Below are positions 23,483 through 36,465 of a DNA stretch of 64,000 nt, one piece after another. Each line of letters opens with the position of its first letter. Within the stretch, counting starts at the first letter, position 1. The stretch comes from Melastoma dodecandrum (Eukaryota > Streptophyta > Magnoliopsida > Myrtales > Melastomataceae). The notes beneath the pieces were generated by a model. It was not told the DNA's origin. It saw only the letters and a list, made by a program, of their open reading frames with translations, and ran no database searches. Position numbers and translations under genes: made by a program. The stretch spans positions 7,626,001 through 7,690,000 of the forward strand of contig JARUPY010000606.1 in assembly GCA_029817715.1 (NCBI GenBank). The letters run 5' to 3'.

Positions 23483-24116
23483 ATGAAATCTTTACTTCGT
23501 GCCCGAACCACTTATTCCCAATTCCTTCAATAATCACGTCTCATTTATCCCCGTGCTCTTGCCGCTTGTTGCTCCTCTTCACAATTCTCCCTCGTTCTAC
23601 TGTTATATACACAGAAACAAGGCATTCCCATCTTTCACGACAGTGTCATCATTGGAGAAGCAGTTTGAGGAGCTTAGATCACAGTTGGAGGAGTCTGTAG
23701 CCTTCCGCGAGATGATAAGGAGTGTCGTCATGGAGATTGAGTCAACTGCAAGGCTGATGCACTCCAACTTACTTGTGGTCCATCAGTCTCGTCCTCTGCC
23801 CGGTAAAACCCAAACTGAAATCAGAAGTTTTTTCTTTTGTTTGTTTTTCATATGGCTTGCCTAAAATGACCAAGAGTTATTGGGTTACCTTGAGGAACAG
23901 AGGTTCTGGAGAAAGCACGTTTTTTGGGAAAGTCGTGGCCAGTATTACAGATACCATGGTGATTGGGGAAGTGAGACACAAAACGTGGTATTCCTCGTTA
24001 CTTTTATGCACTGGTTGGAGACAGGGGACCTTATTCTTGACGACGAAGCTGCTGACTTGCTTGGTTGTATGGACAGGCATTTTCTTCGTTCTGCAGAGTG
24101 TTTAGCTTTGGGTTAG
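23483..24116 (+). pseudogene. Truncated translin copy
   Basis: Part of a translin gene (single-stranded nucleic-acid-binding octamer, partner of TRAX). The best segment, at about 23640-23800, reads SSLEKQFEELRSQLEESVAF and then EIESTARLMHSNLLVVHQSR, matching the plant translin N-terminal helices. A second piece at about 23940-24070 reads GQYYRYHGDWGSETQNV and FMHWLETGDLILDDEA, the conserved translin core. The stop at 24114-24116 ends the frame, and the remaining conserved half (the CFMSNELPRYV and DYDCPRKV region) is not found before the GrpE gene. The region between the two pieces is degraded. A plausible start MKSLLRARTTYSQFLQ at 23483 runs into a stop and is one frame off the rest. Decay is therefore inferred from three independent lesions. 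Confidence 0.75.
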
Positions 24117-24447
24117 GAATGTCTGTTTCTTCTGATCCTATAAAACAATTGAAATCTTTCTACAGAGAGGCCTTCTTCCTGATTAATCTCATAGACAGCC
24201 CCATCAAAAACCCCATCTAAAACAATCAACTTCCCAACAATGTTGGAAACATTCCAAGGAAACTTCAGCCCTGTGATGAAAACGATCATACAATCAAAAC
24301 TGTCTGCTCAACTTCTTAAAATAATATAACTAGGAGTATATCAGCGCCACTGGCAGGAATTATATTCATTTTGGCCAAAAAATAGTGGAGATCTCAGCCC
24401 TTCTCTCCCAAAATTGAATGCGACCAGGTAGATGACTCCCGGTAGAC

Positions 24448-26366
24448 TTAATTCTCCGTGGCACTCTCTTCAGAAGTTTCTTTGTCACTGTCTGTTTCTT
24501 GGGCAGGTTCATCGGATTCTTTCTTTGCAGGTCCAGGACCAGCTGATACCTTCACCATTGATGGACGTAATAGTCTGTCTCCAAGTTTGAATCCCTTACG
24601 GTATTCTTCGAGTATGATACCTTCTTCGAATTCTGTGGACTCCTCCCGCATTATTGCTTCATGCAGCTAAAACGATAAAAAAGGCAGGAAGTTAGGAAAA
24701 CAAAGTTCAGTATTTTCAAAATGCTAGAAGAACCGGGCCACCATTTTATGTGAAGCGAAGTGCAGAAGTTATTTCAGAGACAGAGCTAGTCTGACAGATA
24801 TTAGATGGCGATGAAAGTTCCCAGTTCTTCCTATACCTCTCTCAGACCAAGATAATGATCACATCCCAACTACTGCAACTCACCGAGTTGGCCCGAATCA
24901 ATCAAGCATTACCGAGCTACAGGCGAATCCAGGTCTTCAGGAAACCTGGACATAGGCCACCGAGTGCTCGAGTAATACCATCAACAACTCGACTGAATTT
25001 CGAGCCAACTCGGTTGCGTGCCTGCATATGTTTAGAGGCTCAATGGTTTGATTACTGTACTGATTACAGAGGCTGATCCCGCATGACTACATCATAGATA
25101 TTTGACAATGTGATCTAAGGTAGCTAGGCATGGGTGAAGGTGTCAACCATAGAACCCACAACACAATGGCTAGTTATTGGCATGCTAATGTCGATATAAA
25201 GACTCTTTACTCCACATAACTCACCAGAGGGTCGAAGGGATTCCCAATTGTCTCCACTGGAACAACGCCGAGTGAGCTAAGAATTTCTGTGAATTGCTTG
25301 TATATGCTCTGGTAGCTATTGTTTATCTTCTCCTCTCCCTCAGACTCAACCTTAATCTGTGTTTTCGCTCTCTCAAAATTGTCCAACACTGAAAAGAAGT
25401 TCTCAACAACTTCCCCCTGAGCATTTGCGACCAGAGAGGACCGCTCCCTCTCAGTTCTCTTCCTAAAGTTATCAAAGTCCGCACTGATCCGAAGGACCCG
25501 ATCCTTCTCTATGGACATCTCAGCAGACAGCGCTGTCACTTTGAGCTCAAGGGCATTCTTCTCGTCTTCAATGGAATTCAAGAAACTTTCTATTTCCATG
25601 ATTTTTGATCTGTCATCGATGGCTAAAGCCTCCTTATATATTTGAAGTGAAGTTAAAACAGCCGAAGCGGATTCTTCCTCAGCATCAGAAACTTCATCAT
25701 GATCATCATCATCATCATCTTCCCCTTTAAATTCTGTGGCAACAGCACCATCAACAACATCCTGTCAAAAGATTCCATTAGATGTCAGAACAACCTCCAC
25801 TTCTACCGAACCCATCGAAAACAGCTCCGCCAACTAGTATTTGTGTACACAGAGATTGAGCATCTAAAAACATCATACATGCTTAGAATCCAAAACCAGA
25901 TACCATCTACGAATTGAATCCGGAACCTTAGATAGTTTCCCAACCACTCTACATTCAAAAACCATAACAGACAAATTCAATCTCAACCTCGTTGGCCAAA
26001 AGATCCCCAATTTCTCACCGCCCACAATCCCAAATCTCGAACCTAGTTTCGAAAACCCACAGGAATCTAGAAAAAGGCAAAAGGAAGCCATGGGCCTACC
26101 TCCAGTCGGGTCTCCACCGAATCCCCGTCAGTCTCGACGGCCTCCGCGTCACCGGAGGCTCTGAAACGCCCCAACCTCCTCCAGAAGGGGGAGCTCGGGA
26201 CTCTGTCCGAGCAAGCGGATCTTACAAAAGCGCGTGTGGGCATAACGAAGCTCCTCGCCGCGAAAGCTACGCGGTTGGCAGGAAGAGCTGAGGAGGGGTA
26301 GCAACGGATTCGCGCCGGGGGAGGAGGTGCGGCACCGATGGACGGATGCCTGAGGAAGGTCGCCAT
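24448..26366 (-). CDS. CGE1: Chloroplast GrpE nucleotide-exchange factor
   Basis: Three exons (26100-26366, 25225-25761, 24448-24666) join in frame to 340 residues. The N-terminus from ATG 26366 (MATFLRHPSI) is rich in Ser, Arg and Ala, as in plastid transit peptides. An acidic region (GEDDDDDDHDEVSDAEEE) precedes the GrpE long coiled coil, then the core (RISADFDNFRKRTERERSSL and YKQFTEILSSLGVVPVE). The final beta domain includes LHEAIMREES and EYRKGFKLGDRLLRPSMVKV, the signature that contacts Hsp70. GrpE releases ADP from DnaK-type Hsp70, here most likely stromal cpHsc70. A Glu/Ser-rich tail follows the domain. The upstream region contains a phased heat-shock-element-like array. Confidence 0.94.
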
Positions 26367-26543
26367 AGGGATCGAAGAGAGAGAGGCAATGGTGGAAGCT
26401 CGAGATAGCCAAGGGGTTTAGTTCTTATTACATGAAACGGACGGGGGGAAGAGAGGATTTTGTTCGTCTTGTCGGATTGCTCTTTTTGTCTCTCTCGTAC
26501 GCGGTTCCGAAGGGCCGGGCCGGGCCGGGTCGGGCAGAAACGG

Positions 26544-26566
26544 GAAGGTTCTACATCTTTCTAGAA
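26544..26566. promoter_or_regulatory. Heat-shock element, gap type
   Basis: GAA at 26544, TTC at 26549, TTC at 26559 and GAA at 26564 lie exactly in 5-bp phase; the middle unit at 26554 is CAT instead of GAA. Four of five alternating nGAAn/nTTCn units are therefore perfect. It sits 178-200 bp upstream of the GrpE start codon. Heat-shock factor regulation of this chaperone gene is inferred from the motif and its position. Confidence 0.6.
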
Positions 26567-28364
26567 AATGGGCCGAACCATTAGGCCCAACCCAAACAGT
26601 AAACGGATTGGGTTGGATACGTGGATGGGCCTTAAAGTTTTGCGGCCTTATGTCTGAACGACCGGAAACGTCCCAGGGCGACAGACGGCGGAGGCCTTAA
26701 CTCCCCAGTAGTCGACACGAGATCGCAGCCGGATCCATAAACCGGCCGTGTCGCTTAATCGTTCGGCTCAGGGATGGGCTGCCATTCCTGCCTAGAAGAG
26801 AAAAACTGGTCGCGCAACAAGCAGTCATTGTGACGGTCCGTGCTCTCGTGCCGTCTCATGGCGACACACCGACTCGTCGTCGGCACAAACCAAAAATGAG
26901 TCCCGCGGATATGATATGTCCTCAGATGACTCCTCCAATGGGATCGGATTGGACAGTCATAAGGAACAAAAGTTAGGAGAAACTTAAAAGAAGGTGGGGG
27001 CCATTTTGAGGTCGAATCATCTCTCGACTTAAAAAAGAAGATGATCAAAGGAATCAAACTACAGTAACTAAAGAGTAATTATCCTCAACCATCTCCAACC
27101 GATGGCTGCTCTCTCTTTGTATTTAATAACCCCAACAGTTGGATTAATCTTAACCACTGGCATCATCGCCACCCACCTCACCACACAACTTAATCCACCC
27201 ACAAACCCCCTAAAACAAGAAAAGCCGGTTCCTAGACTTACAAGTATCGAAGTTAAGCAAAAGAGTAAGCCTAAAAGCTACTCAATAATCTAGTCGCGTC
27301 ATTGGGATCTTCGAGTCCGCGTACTCCCTGCCGGAGTAGGTTAAAACCCGGGTTTCGTGGACTCCGGAAGCGTAAGTTGTCGGGGTCATTACAGTAAGGT
27401 TCCTGTTTTTTTCCTTTTAATGACCCCTAGTCGCCTCTGATTCTTCATTTGATGTTAACCTAAGTCTCGTCTGAATTTGAGTGTGTTGTCCGGTGGTTGT
27501 ATATGCGTATCTTTTGTGTTGTTCCTTGTCATCGTATTCGTCCACGAGTCCATCCGAGTTATTATTTCACAATGATACATTCGTATCCATTGAATCTGAA
27601 TTTTAACATACCTTTTTATCTTACCCTAGTTCTTATTTCACAATGATATATACCATCATAGTTTCTTAGTTAGTCAGCGATCCATAACACTGTCCCGACC
27701 AAAACCCATCATCCATTTCCGCACCATACCCGCGTAATTTCTCTTCTCTACGATAAAACCAAATTTATATTGATACCCAGTTTTTAGGAATGACACGAGA
27801 TTATCACAAGTGAAGAGAAACGTACTACTACGATCACGTTGTTGGGTGCATAGCTGTGTGGACAGCCAGCCAAAATGGCAACATGCACGTGATCCCCCAG
27901 ACTGACTTCCCCCCCCTATTCATCTCCATCTTCATCTTCTGCCGAGGATTAAGTAATACAACATGGGCAATTTCCTACTTACCTCTATATCTATATCGCA
28001 CCATGTAATGGACCAAATATTTAAACGAAAACCGAGTGACTCAGCCCGGTAGATTTTATATATTAAATGGAGAGTAATAACATCAAAAGAGAGAAATCAA
28101 AAGAATCATGTCATTTATATATATATATATAAGATAAGCAGACTTTATCGTCGTCGTCGTCGTGATGGTCGTACGAACTCATTGACGAAAACACACACGC
28201 CTTCCTTTTCTATCCTTTTCAAGCGACAACGTGAAAAGGAGACATCACAAAGAGGGGGAGGAAAAAGTCGTCTGCATCGGCCGCCGCGGACAGCAACAGA
28301 TTAGGGAGAGTGAAGTTGCTCCCCCCATCTTATACTTTGAGAGGGGAGGGGAGGGGGTTTATTC
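26567..28364. other. Divergent promoter region between GrpE and MYB
   Basis: About 1.8 kb holding both promoters. A TA microsatellite lies at about 28116-28134 and a CGT repeat at about 28149-28164. No gene was recognised. Confidence 0.45.
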
Positions 28365-29660
28365 ATGGGGAGACCGCCTTGTTGCGATCAGGTCGGGATC
28401 AAGAAAGGTCCGTGGACACCCGAGGAGGACATCGTCCTCGTCTCTTACATCCAGGAGCACGGCCCCGGGAACTGGAGATCCGTCCCCACAAACACCGGTA
28501 AGTCCTCCCCCGATCCGAGCATCCGGGCGTCGATCACTCGCTTCTCTTCTTGCACCGCTGTATTCATCTTTCCTGAACCGATTCGTTTGTGTTTGTTCTG
28601 CGCTTTGTGGTTTGCTCCAAGGGTTGTTGAGGTGCAGCAAGAGTTGCAGGCTTAGATGGACGAACTACCTTAGGCCCGGGATCAAGCGAGGCAACTTCAC
28701 CCCTCACGAAGAAGGGATGATAATTCACCTACAAGGCTTACTGGGAAACAGGTAACCACATTCTCGCTTGCTGCTCGAGAATATTTCGGCTTGTTCCTCC
28801 ATTGAAGAGGAGGAAATAAGGACGTGATAGTTTGAGAGGTGTTGATTTCATGTTATTTTTGTAGATGGGCGGCCATAGCTTCGTACCTTCCTCAGCGCAC
28901 GGATAATGACATAAAGAACTACTGGAACACGCACTTGAAGAAGAAGCTAAAGAAGTCGCAGTCTGGATCACCCGTGGTAGCCATGGACCTCGAACCGAGC
29001 TCAAACACAACCAATTCCCAAGGATGCTTTAATGACAACGACGATGAGAGGACGTTGCCCCGGATTGCAAGAAAAGCAAGCCCTCCTACTTCTTCCTCCG
29101 CAGCTTCCAGCAGCGGTGGTAGGCTTCCCCGTTCCTCCTCAACCACTTATGCATCAAGCACCGGGAACATCTCAAGGCTTCTAGAAGGCTGGATGAGATC
29201 CTCCCCAAGATCTAACCCTAGAAGTCTTAAAAAGAACGACGATGCCACCCACAACGACAATACTCATCCCGTCAAGAAGGGGAGCAATCCCGTCGCACCA
29301 GCTGCTTCCTCTTCCACGGCGCAGCCCTCCAGGCCAAAGGCAAAGTCAGATTACAAAACCGGAGTCGACCTGGTGGGCCGCGAAGAGTATGAGTCCATGC
29401 TTTCATTTGAGAACGTCGACGACATCTCGTGGCCAGAGAAGTCACTCCGCGATTCCATCCAGAGGAACGGCGGAGACCATGACACGACAAAAGGTGCAGA
29501 ACAGAAGGAGGAGAAGGTCATGGTGGTCGACAGGGGAGGGCAGAAGGTCGAGAGCGGGGTGCCGGCGCCGCTGCCGCTGACCTTCCTTGAGAAGTGGCTA
29601 CTGGATGAAACGGTGACTGGACAAGTGGAGGAGATGATGGAGTTGCCCTCCATTTTCTGA
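28365..29660 (+). CDS. R2R3-MYB transcription factor, subgroup 1 (MYB30/60/94/96 type)
   Basis: Three exons (28365-28497, 28622-28751, 28865-29660) give 352 residues. It starts [20 protein letters not shown], the R2 start, with repeat Trp residues and the intron positions shared by most R2R3-MYBs. R3 continues with [34 protein letters not shown] and [18 protein letters not shown]. The C-terminal half is Ser-rich and carries the subgroup-1 motifs [10 protein letters not shown] and FLEKWLLDE. Family members control cuticular wax synthesis, ABA/drought responses, guard-cell behaviour and the hypersensitive response. I cannot separate MYB60 from MYB94/96 without alignment. Confidence 0.93.
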
Positions 29661-29785
29661 TGATGGTGTTGAAAAAAAAACTTCATAATTGATTAAATTA
29701 ATTAATTACAGGGTGGTGGATGTGGAATTAAATAGAGGTAATAATAGATAAAAGAGAGGAGGAGGAAGAAGAAGAAGAAGTTGAA

Positions 29786-29863
29786 GTAGTAGTAGTAGTA
29801 GTAGTGAATTGCTTTTGGCTATTTGTTAGTACCACAAAATGTATGTATGTATGTATGTATGTA
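29786..29863 (+). repeat. Tri- and tetranucleotide repeats downstream of MYB
   Basis: A GTA/AGT repeat (about 29786-29806) and a GTAT repeat (about 29838-29863) lie 125-200 bp after the MYB stop, probably in the 3' UTR. They are likely length-variable. Confidence 0.8.
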
Positions 29864-31870
29864 GCTCATTACCTTCCCATCACGATGATGATGATAATGC
29901 TCATCATATCATATCATCAAGAGGCCTTAAAATCTCAGGCCAAAAAACTTGAAAGCCAACAACAATGTAGCTCTTGGAGATATAAGGATCATATTTTCAT
30001 ATGTTCCTCGGGGACAAATACGTAAAGAAGAGATGGAAAAATAAATAAATAAAAAAGGGGACCCACCATCTTGGTTTTCATGTGGACATACATGATCACA
30101 AGTTCAAGATCAAATATAAATGCACCCTCCTATCCTACGAGTTGCATCACTAAATTGATGGAGACAGGAAGACAAAGAGAGAAAGAACGGTACACTACCC
30201 AGAAATCTTAAACTGATATACCGAGAAACTTGTAATTTGTACGATGAAAATAGAAATGAATTGAAACAATAATTTTTGACCGACCACACTAAAAGTTTGC
30301 CCGTCTGCAAGGTTCTTCCAATAAAAAGGGTATCGGCAAATTGAAGATGCAAAAAAATGATTTGTTGGGTTGTGGGTTTTTATTGTATTTGTATAGGGGA
30401 GAATAATGGCCATAAAAAAAAAAGTGTCACGAAATCCTTGCATACTTGAAAGAAGGGTCGACCTGATCATGATGAAGAAGGTGGGGGAAGGAGGAGCAAA
30501 ACATGTGATCTCCTCAAATTCAACTTTCGGTATCATCCCCCGGAAATATGCTTCTGACGACTTCCCTTCCCTTCCCTACACCCCTCCCCCTCAAAAGCAC
30601 AAAACACACACACACACACTAAAACACTAAAATAGAAAAGCTTCATACACTCACTCACTACTCACATGTTCAATCCAGGATTCAAAGTCAGTGTTTTCCA
30701 TCGGCAAAAAAGAAGGAAATTAAAATAAAAAAAAAGGGTTCCACCTCAATAGATCCCACAGCTTCGGTAAGACTAACTGTGGCACACGTGGTGATCCCAT
30801 TCAAAAATCTTGCTTTAAAAAAGTTACTAGAATATATAGACAAAGCAAGGAAGGAGTGAAATATTCCCACAGCATCATGCAATATCTGATGATGTTTTGG
30901 GGGGTGGAGTATCTCAGCCAGGGGGTGTTACATTTGTCCTGGCTTTTTAAGCTACATACCAATTCAATTCCACCACCCCAACAAAATATGGACCAAAAGT
31001 CCCTTTTTATATTGTAGGAGGTCAACGACAAAAAATGGTAGTGACCCCCCCCCCCCCCCTACCATACAGCATTTCATCTCGACTTTGAACCTCAATCGTG
31101 CAAATTCTAATCGTTAGCTATATAAAGAAAAAAACAAACAAAAGCTACACGACTACTATGACGTTGATGACAAAGATGAAAAAAAAAACAAAGGTTAATA
31201 GGAAAAGGAGGATAGACATTAAAAAAACAAAGCCAGAAAAATCAGGTTAGGCTGCTTTTTTAATTATGGGGGGGCATCCACCTAGAAGACGCACACTAAG
31301 AAAATCTCAAGCAGAAAATCAAGGCATAGCTAAAACAATCGATGAACCTTTCCATCCATTGCGTCCTTGTGTTTAAACTCCCCTCCCCCTCCCCCTCTAA
31401 AAAGATATAAAAAGGACAATTCAATGTGATGTGTACTTATCGTACGTGGACCAACTTAAGACTCATTTGTCAATATAGACTTTTAACTTAATAGCTGTTA
31501 TGATCCTTACCTAACGTCTCTTTGCATTCGAAGATGGCATTGTGGGATCAAATCTTTAACTGCATTGCCCCCCAAAGCATTTAAAGTGTTCTCCTTCATG
31601 GCCTCCAAAATTAGGCCAAGACTGTGTGGCCCATTAGTGAAACACCGAGTGAGAGGCCATGGAGGAGAAAAGGGGACAAAGTAGAATCACCATCAGCAAT
31701 AACTTTGGGGGAGGAGGAGGGGTGCTCTATCCAAAGCGAGAAAGTTATGCTCATAAAGTCGTGTCAGGTACTGTCACGAATCAGACCCCCCAGAATAGGG
31801 GAGGCTCTTTAATTTCGAGCCTCAAAACCCACAGCCTAATAAACTCTAGTGCAGTGGTCAGTACCTCCCC

Positions 31871-31902
<32 letters not shown>

Positions 31903-32786
31903 TTTATACATTAAGGAAAACATTGCCAGGTTTTATGAACACAGTGAAAAAAGATACTGAGCCAAAGGTCCTGCCAAATATGTCCGAGATTCAACTCTCC
32001 TAACTAAAAAGCTTTCACAGGTCACACAAATATAAGATATGATACGACAACTTCAGGACATATATAAAAGAGTAATGCCTCAAGAACAACTAACTGCCTC
32101 ATGGCCTAAGTATTTAGAATTATGAATGTCTGTAGACTACAGCATGCAAAATTATGGATTGCTATCCCTCCAAATCATATGCAAGAAATGAATTCAGCAC
32201 ACTGCTATCAACCGACGCATGACACACCCACTGATTTTACAACAATGCACGAGGTAATGGGACCCCAAGGTCAGCATGCCTTGCATACTATTCACGCATT
32301 CCAACAACCTAGTGTGACAACTACGATGCTGAAACATGAAATTTCAAGAGGTAACCGGGATACCCATCCGAGAAAACAGGTGACGATGAAGATGCAAAAT
32401 GGGCTTGCCTTAAGTGCTTATTGTCCTCTGTCTGAAAAAGCCTATGCCAATTATTCTCCTGCAGTGGACACCACCTGCTTCTCCCTAAAAAACTCCCACC
32501 CATAGTAAATTTTTACGAATAAGTTAGAGAAACGATATGATATCTCCATGACTTGAAAGAATATATACATCACAAACCAAAGGAAAGGCCAGGAGCAACA
32601 AAATATTTAACTACCTCAAACTGAAATTTAGTAACAAAAAAGCTACCAAAGAATTTGCAAATGCACACTATCAGGCAGTTTGAGAGATTTCATACCATGG
32701 GACAGTCGCACTATTGCTCTTTCTCATATACAGGAAAAATCATCCATTGTTCTTCCGAACAGTCCAAAGTTTTAACTGGGACACTT
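29864..32786. other. Long gap with homopolymer tracts
   Basis: About 2.9 kb between the MYB 3' end and the CS26 3' end (convergent). It contains several mononucleotide tracts, including C15 at 31045-31059 and C31 at 31872-31902, plus CA and A-rich runs. Open frames here (for example 32122-32505) look random. Confidence 0.5.
31872..31902 (+). repeat. Poly-C tract of 31 bases
   Basis: An uninterrupted C31 run. It could form i-motif/G-quadruplex structures and is a likely assembly-length error spot. Confidence 0.9.
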
Positions 32787-35700
32787 CTACAATTGCTTCA
32801 CTTCCTCGTAAATGGATTTGAATAAAACCGTCGGAATGTACCTCTCACCAAAACTAGGAAAAATAACCTGCAACCACATGAATTAGAAGAACTAACTCAG
32901 TTCAAGAAAAGCAGGTGTCATAGATTGTGATGCAGACAACTTGATCAAACTTTAAAGTTAATAAAACAGCCTTAAATTGCTTTATCAGCTTCTATTTTAT
33001 GGATGAATCGGACTATCCCCCGGGAAGAACATATTTGGGCACAGAAATTACCACAATAAGCTTTCCAGCATTTTCCTGCCTTCTTGCTAAGCTTATGGCC
33101 GCGGCCGCGGCGGCTCCACTCGAAATTCCGACCTATATGCACCCATTCATAAAAGTCGGGATCAAGATAAACTTCTGTAGAACATCTTCCAGGAAATCAG
33201 GCCATATTACATTTCTAGTGCTTCCAATACCCATATGAATAGAAGATGAGGATACATCATCATCTTAGTTCAAGACATCCAGGTGAAAGCAGATTAACAT
33301 AACATTACCAGCAAACCTTCCTCCAATGCCAATCTTCTTGCCATCATGACAGCCTCATCATTGGTAACCTGCACTCCATAAACATAAGTTTGATAATCTA
33401 TTGAGCATATAAACAGCCAGAAATTATTACCCAGGTTTAAAAAGTTGTTCGTAACCTCTACAATTGACAGATTTCTGTGCACGATATATTAAATGCAATG
33501 AAAAATTCTATCAATGCACTATCACGACCTCAATTCCAGACCATGAATCTAATTCTTAGTGAACCTAAAATCATAAAAATGCTTTTACTTGCAGAAGGAA
33601 ACCAAAATGCATGAGGTTAACCTTAACTATACTCGAAACCTTCAGAAGAAGAAAGGAGTGAGCAGCTTTCACAATGTGCGAGGCACGCAAAGAAGGCAAA
33701 TCCAAACTAGCTGCAAGGACAAAGGATAGCTTACACGTTACCTTGATAACTTCATCAAGTATCTTGACATCCAAAATGCTCGGCATGTAACCTGTATTTA
33801 AATATGAATAAATTATATACTTCAAAATAATGACATTACTTCATAAAGGAAATTAATTACTATAATGAATTTGTCAGACCAGGATTATCGCCAGAGATAA
33901 TACTCCTATCAGCAGGTTCAACGCCAATTACCTAAACAGGGAAAAGCTTGGGTTACAATCCAGTCAAGTCAAGACTCACAGAACATACGGCACAGCAACT
34001 ACCAAGTACTTACTTACCAACAGCCAAAACTAATTCATGGCAAAGTTAAGTTACTTATATGAGTCTTCCTGCTTCGCATTACAATAATAAAAAGTTTGGC
34101 AAAGGAAAACTTTCTCAGTTCATCCAAATTGAATATCTTAGAATGGAAAATAGAAGTGGAATTTAAGATTACTGTGGAAAAATATGACCACTAAATAACG
34201 TGAACTCTAAATATCACAAAACATGAAGGCCAAAATCAGAAAAAGATAAAACAGATATCTATCTTTTTGACATAGTCAACGGTAATCGTAGCCTCCAAGG
34301 ATCATACTGTCAGAAAACATCGACACTTTAGCAAGAAGCTAACCTTCACTTCTTTGTTCATCATTTTCAGATAGCGTCCGGTACCTGTAATTGTCCCCCC
34401 AGTTCCCATTCCAGCAACTAACATGTCCACATTGCCCAATGTATCTTCCCAAATTTCAGGCCCCGTTGTTTCAAAATGAATCTGCCATTCGATGTCAATG
34501 AGAACATCAGATGAATAGTTTTTTATTACCCAGAATCAGCACATAAGGAAAACAAAAAAGACAGCACAGTTATGGGACTGACATCAATGAAAACCTACTT
34601 CAGTGTTTGAAACATTATCAAATTGCTGAAACATGTAGGCATTTGGCGTTCTCAAAACAATTTCTTCGGCTTTTTCCACGGCACCTTGCAGACCTCTCTC
34701 GGGGTCAGTCAAAACAATCTCAGCGCCAAAAGCACGCAATAGCATCCGCCTTTCAACATTGATTGATGCAGGCATGGTGATGATCAGTTTGTAACCCTTA
34801 GTGGCAGCAACAAGGGCAATTCCGAGCCCTGTGTTTCCAGAGGTTGGTTCAACTAGTACATTCTGCACACGAAGATAAGAAATGACCATTAGGCAGTCTC
34901 AATTATGCAACTCTATAAGAGAGACGCTTGATTACTTTTCAATACTGACAAGATAGAATCTGAACCTTTCCAGGAGAGATATCTCCTCTCTCCTCCGCAT
35001 CGGTGATCATGCTATATCCAATTCTAGCAAGCCAACAGGAATTGAACAGGTAAATCAGCAAATCATGCCGCAAACTTAATTAAATCTTAAGTCAGGCTAC
35101 AGAATCATGATGTTTCATATTCCCTGCAGAAGTTAGTTATCAAACAGCCATTTCCCCATCATAGTTTCCAAGCACACGACAACAATGAATGCATTTCTCG
35201 TAGATAGAGATTCATCCTCAAGGTCAAGGAGCTAACAAGTTAAAGCATCACAAATCAAGATGGAAGGGAGACGGATTACCTGTCCTTGACACTCCGACAT
35301 GGTTCCATGGACTCTAGTTTAGCAGCAATATTAGCCACACAACCAACTGCAACTTTGTTCAGATACACCATCGGTGTCCTCCCAATCAACTGCGTCCATT
35401 TCTACTCATGAGATTGAGAACAGTTTCTAAAACAGGAACTGTAAAAAAATCCAATGTCTGCGCATAATAAACATGCTCAACTAACCCTAGTTTCCATTGC
35501 ATTGCAACCTATCATCAAAAAACGACACAAAGTTTCAGCCTCCCAAAAGCAAACACTGAGTTATTATCAGGAATCTTTATTTTCTACGTGTACGTAAAAA
35601 TGCCAGAATCCATCTAAAAAACAAGAGTCCCATCCCATTCCGTCCAAAACGCGGCATCTTTAAGGCTACGGCAACTCAAGGCTTCAGAATTACACTTGTC

Positions 35701-36074
35701 AACCAACCAAGCCGAGAAAAGGAACCTAAAGGACGATCAACCTGAGTAACGTCTTCCGCAATGTTGACGCCATCAAAATCCTCGTCCTCCTCCGAGAACT
35801 CCCCCTCAACGTCCACGCCACCGATTTCCTCCAAGAACTCGTCCTCCACCTCTTCTCGATCCACTCTCACGGTGTTAACCGCCCGCACGACGGCCCTAAC
35901 CCCTCCCCGCGACAAAGAAGAAGAAGAAGAAGAAGAACCGCACGCCTCATTCACCGCCGGAAAGTTATCCTTCCATCGGCATTCGGATACCCGTCGCAGG
36001 GCGAGAGCAAAGAAGCCGACGCGAGGAAGGCCAACGGAACGATTCGGAAGGAAGGACGGCAGCAACACCGCCAT
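32787..36074 (-). CDS. CS26: S-sulfocysteine synthase, chloroplast (CS26-like)
   Basis: Ten exons (35742-36074, 35280-35389, 34966-35023, 34599-34862, 34344-34481, 33880-33931, 33742-33791, 33309-33368, 33052-33132, 32787-32867) splice in frame to 408 residues. This is a PLP-dependent cysteine-synthase fold. [16 protein letters not shown] opens the catalytic domain; the PLP lysine is in [21 protein letters not shown] binds substrate; [10 protein letters not shown] holds the PLP phosphate; SSGAAAAAA and [10 protein letters not shown] close the site. Within the O-acetylserine(thiol)lyase family, [20 protein letters not shown] and [18 protein letters not shown] match Arabidopsis CS26, which makes S-sulfocysteine from thiosulfate in the stroma. 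The N-terminus is a transit peptide followed by a strongly acidic stretch (about residues 72-100) ahead of NIAEDVTQ. Confidence 0.93.
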
Positions 36075-36465
36075 GGGGGGGAAGTGGAGGGTTCAAGAAA
36101 CAGGAGCGGATAAGCGAAGGGGTTTTACTCAGAGGGCGCCAAGGAAGTTTGGGCCGGGACTGCATTTTGGGCTTTTGGGCCTATCTTTGGGCTCTTATTC
36201 GACATAAAATAAGTACTAGGAGCAAGCACCCCATAGCAAAACCCTTTCTTGAGTTACATGAGAATGAAATTTTCCGGATACTTCTAGGCTTCAAATTACT
36301 TTTGAATCCAGAGACTACCTACCCAAGCCAGACCGGACGACACAAACATTTTTTATTAAACTTCCATGGCAGAAAGAAGTTGAACCAGTTGCAGGCTCGT
36401 ATCCAGGCTCGCCGGGTGAGTAGAATTCGAAATCGGAGAATCCCCATGACACCTAGCGGTGCGAC

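Noticed and set aside
32122..32505. 127-codon frame in the CS26 3' flank
   Set aside because: Its sequence is low in similarity, without introns or start context, in an AT-rich gap.
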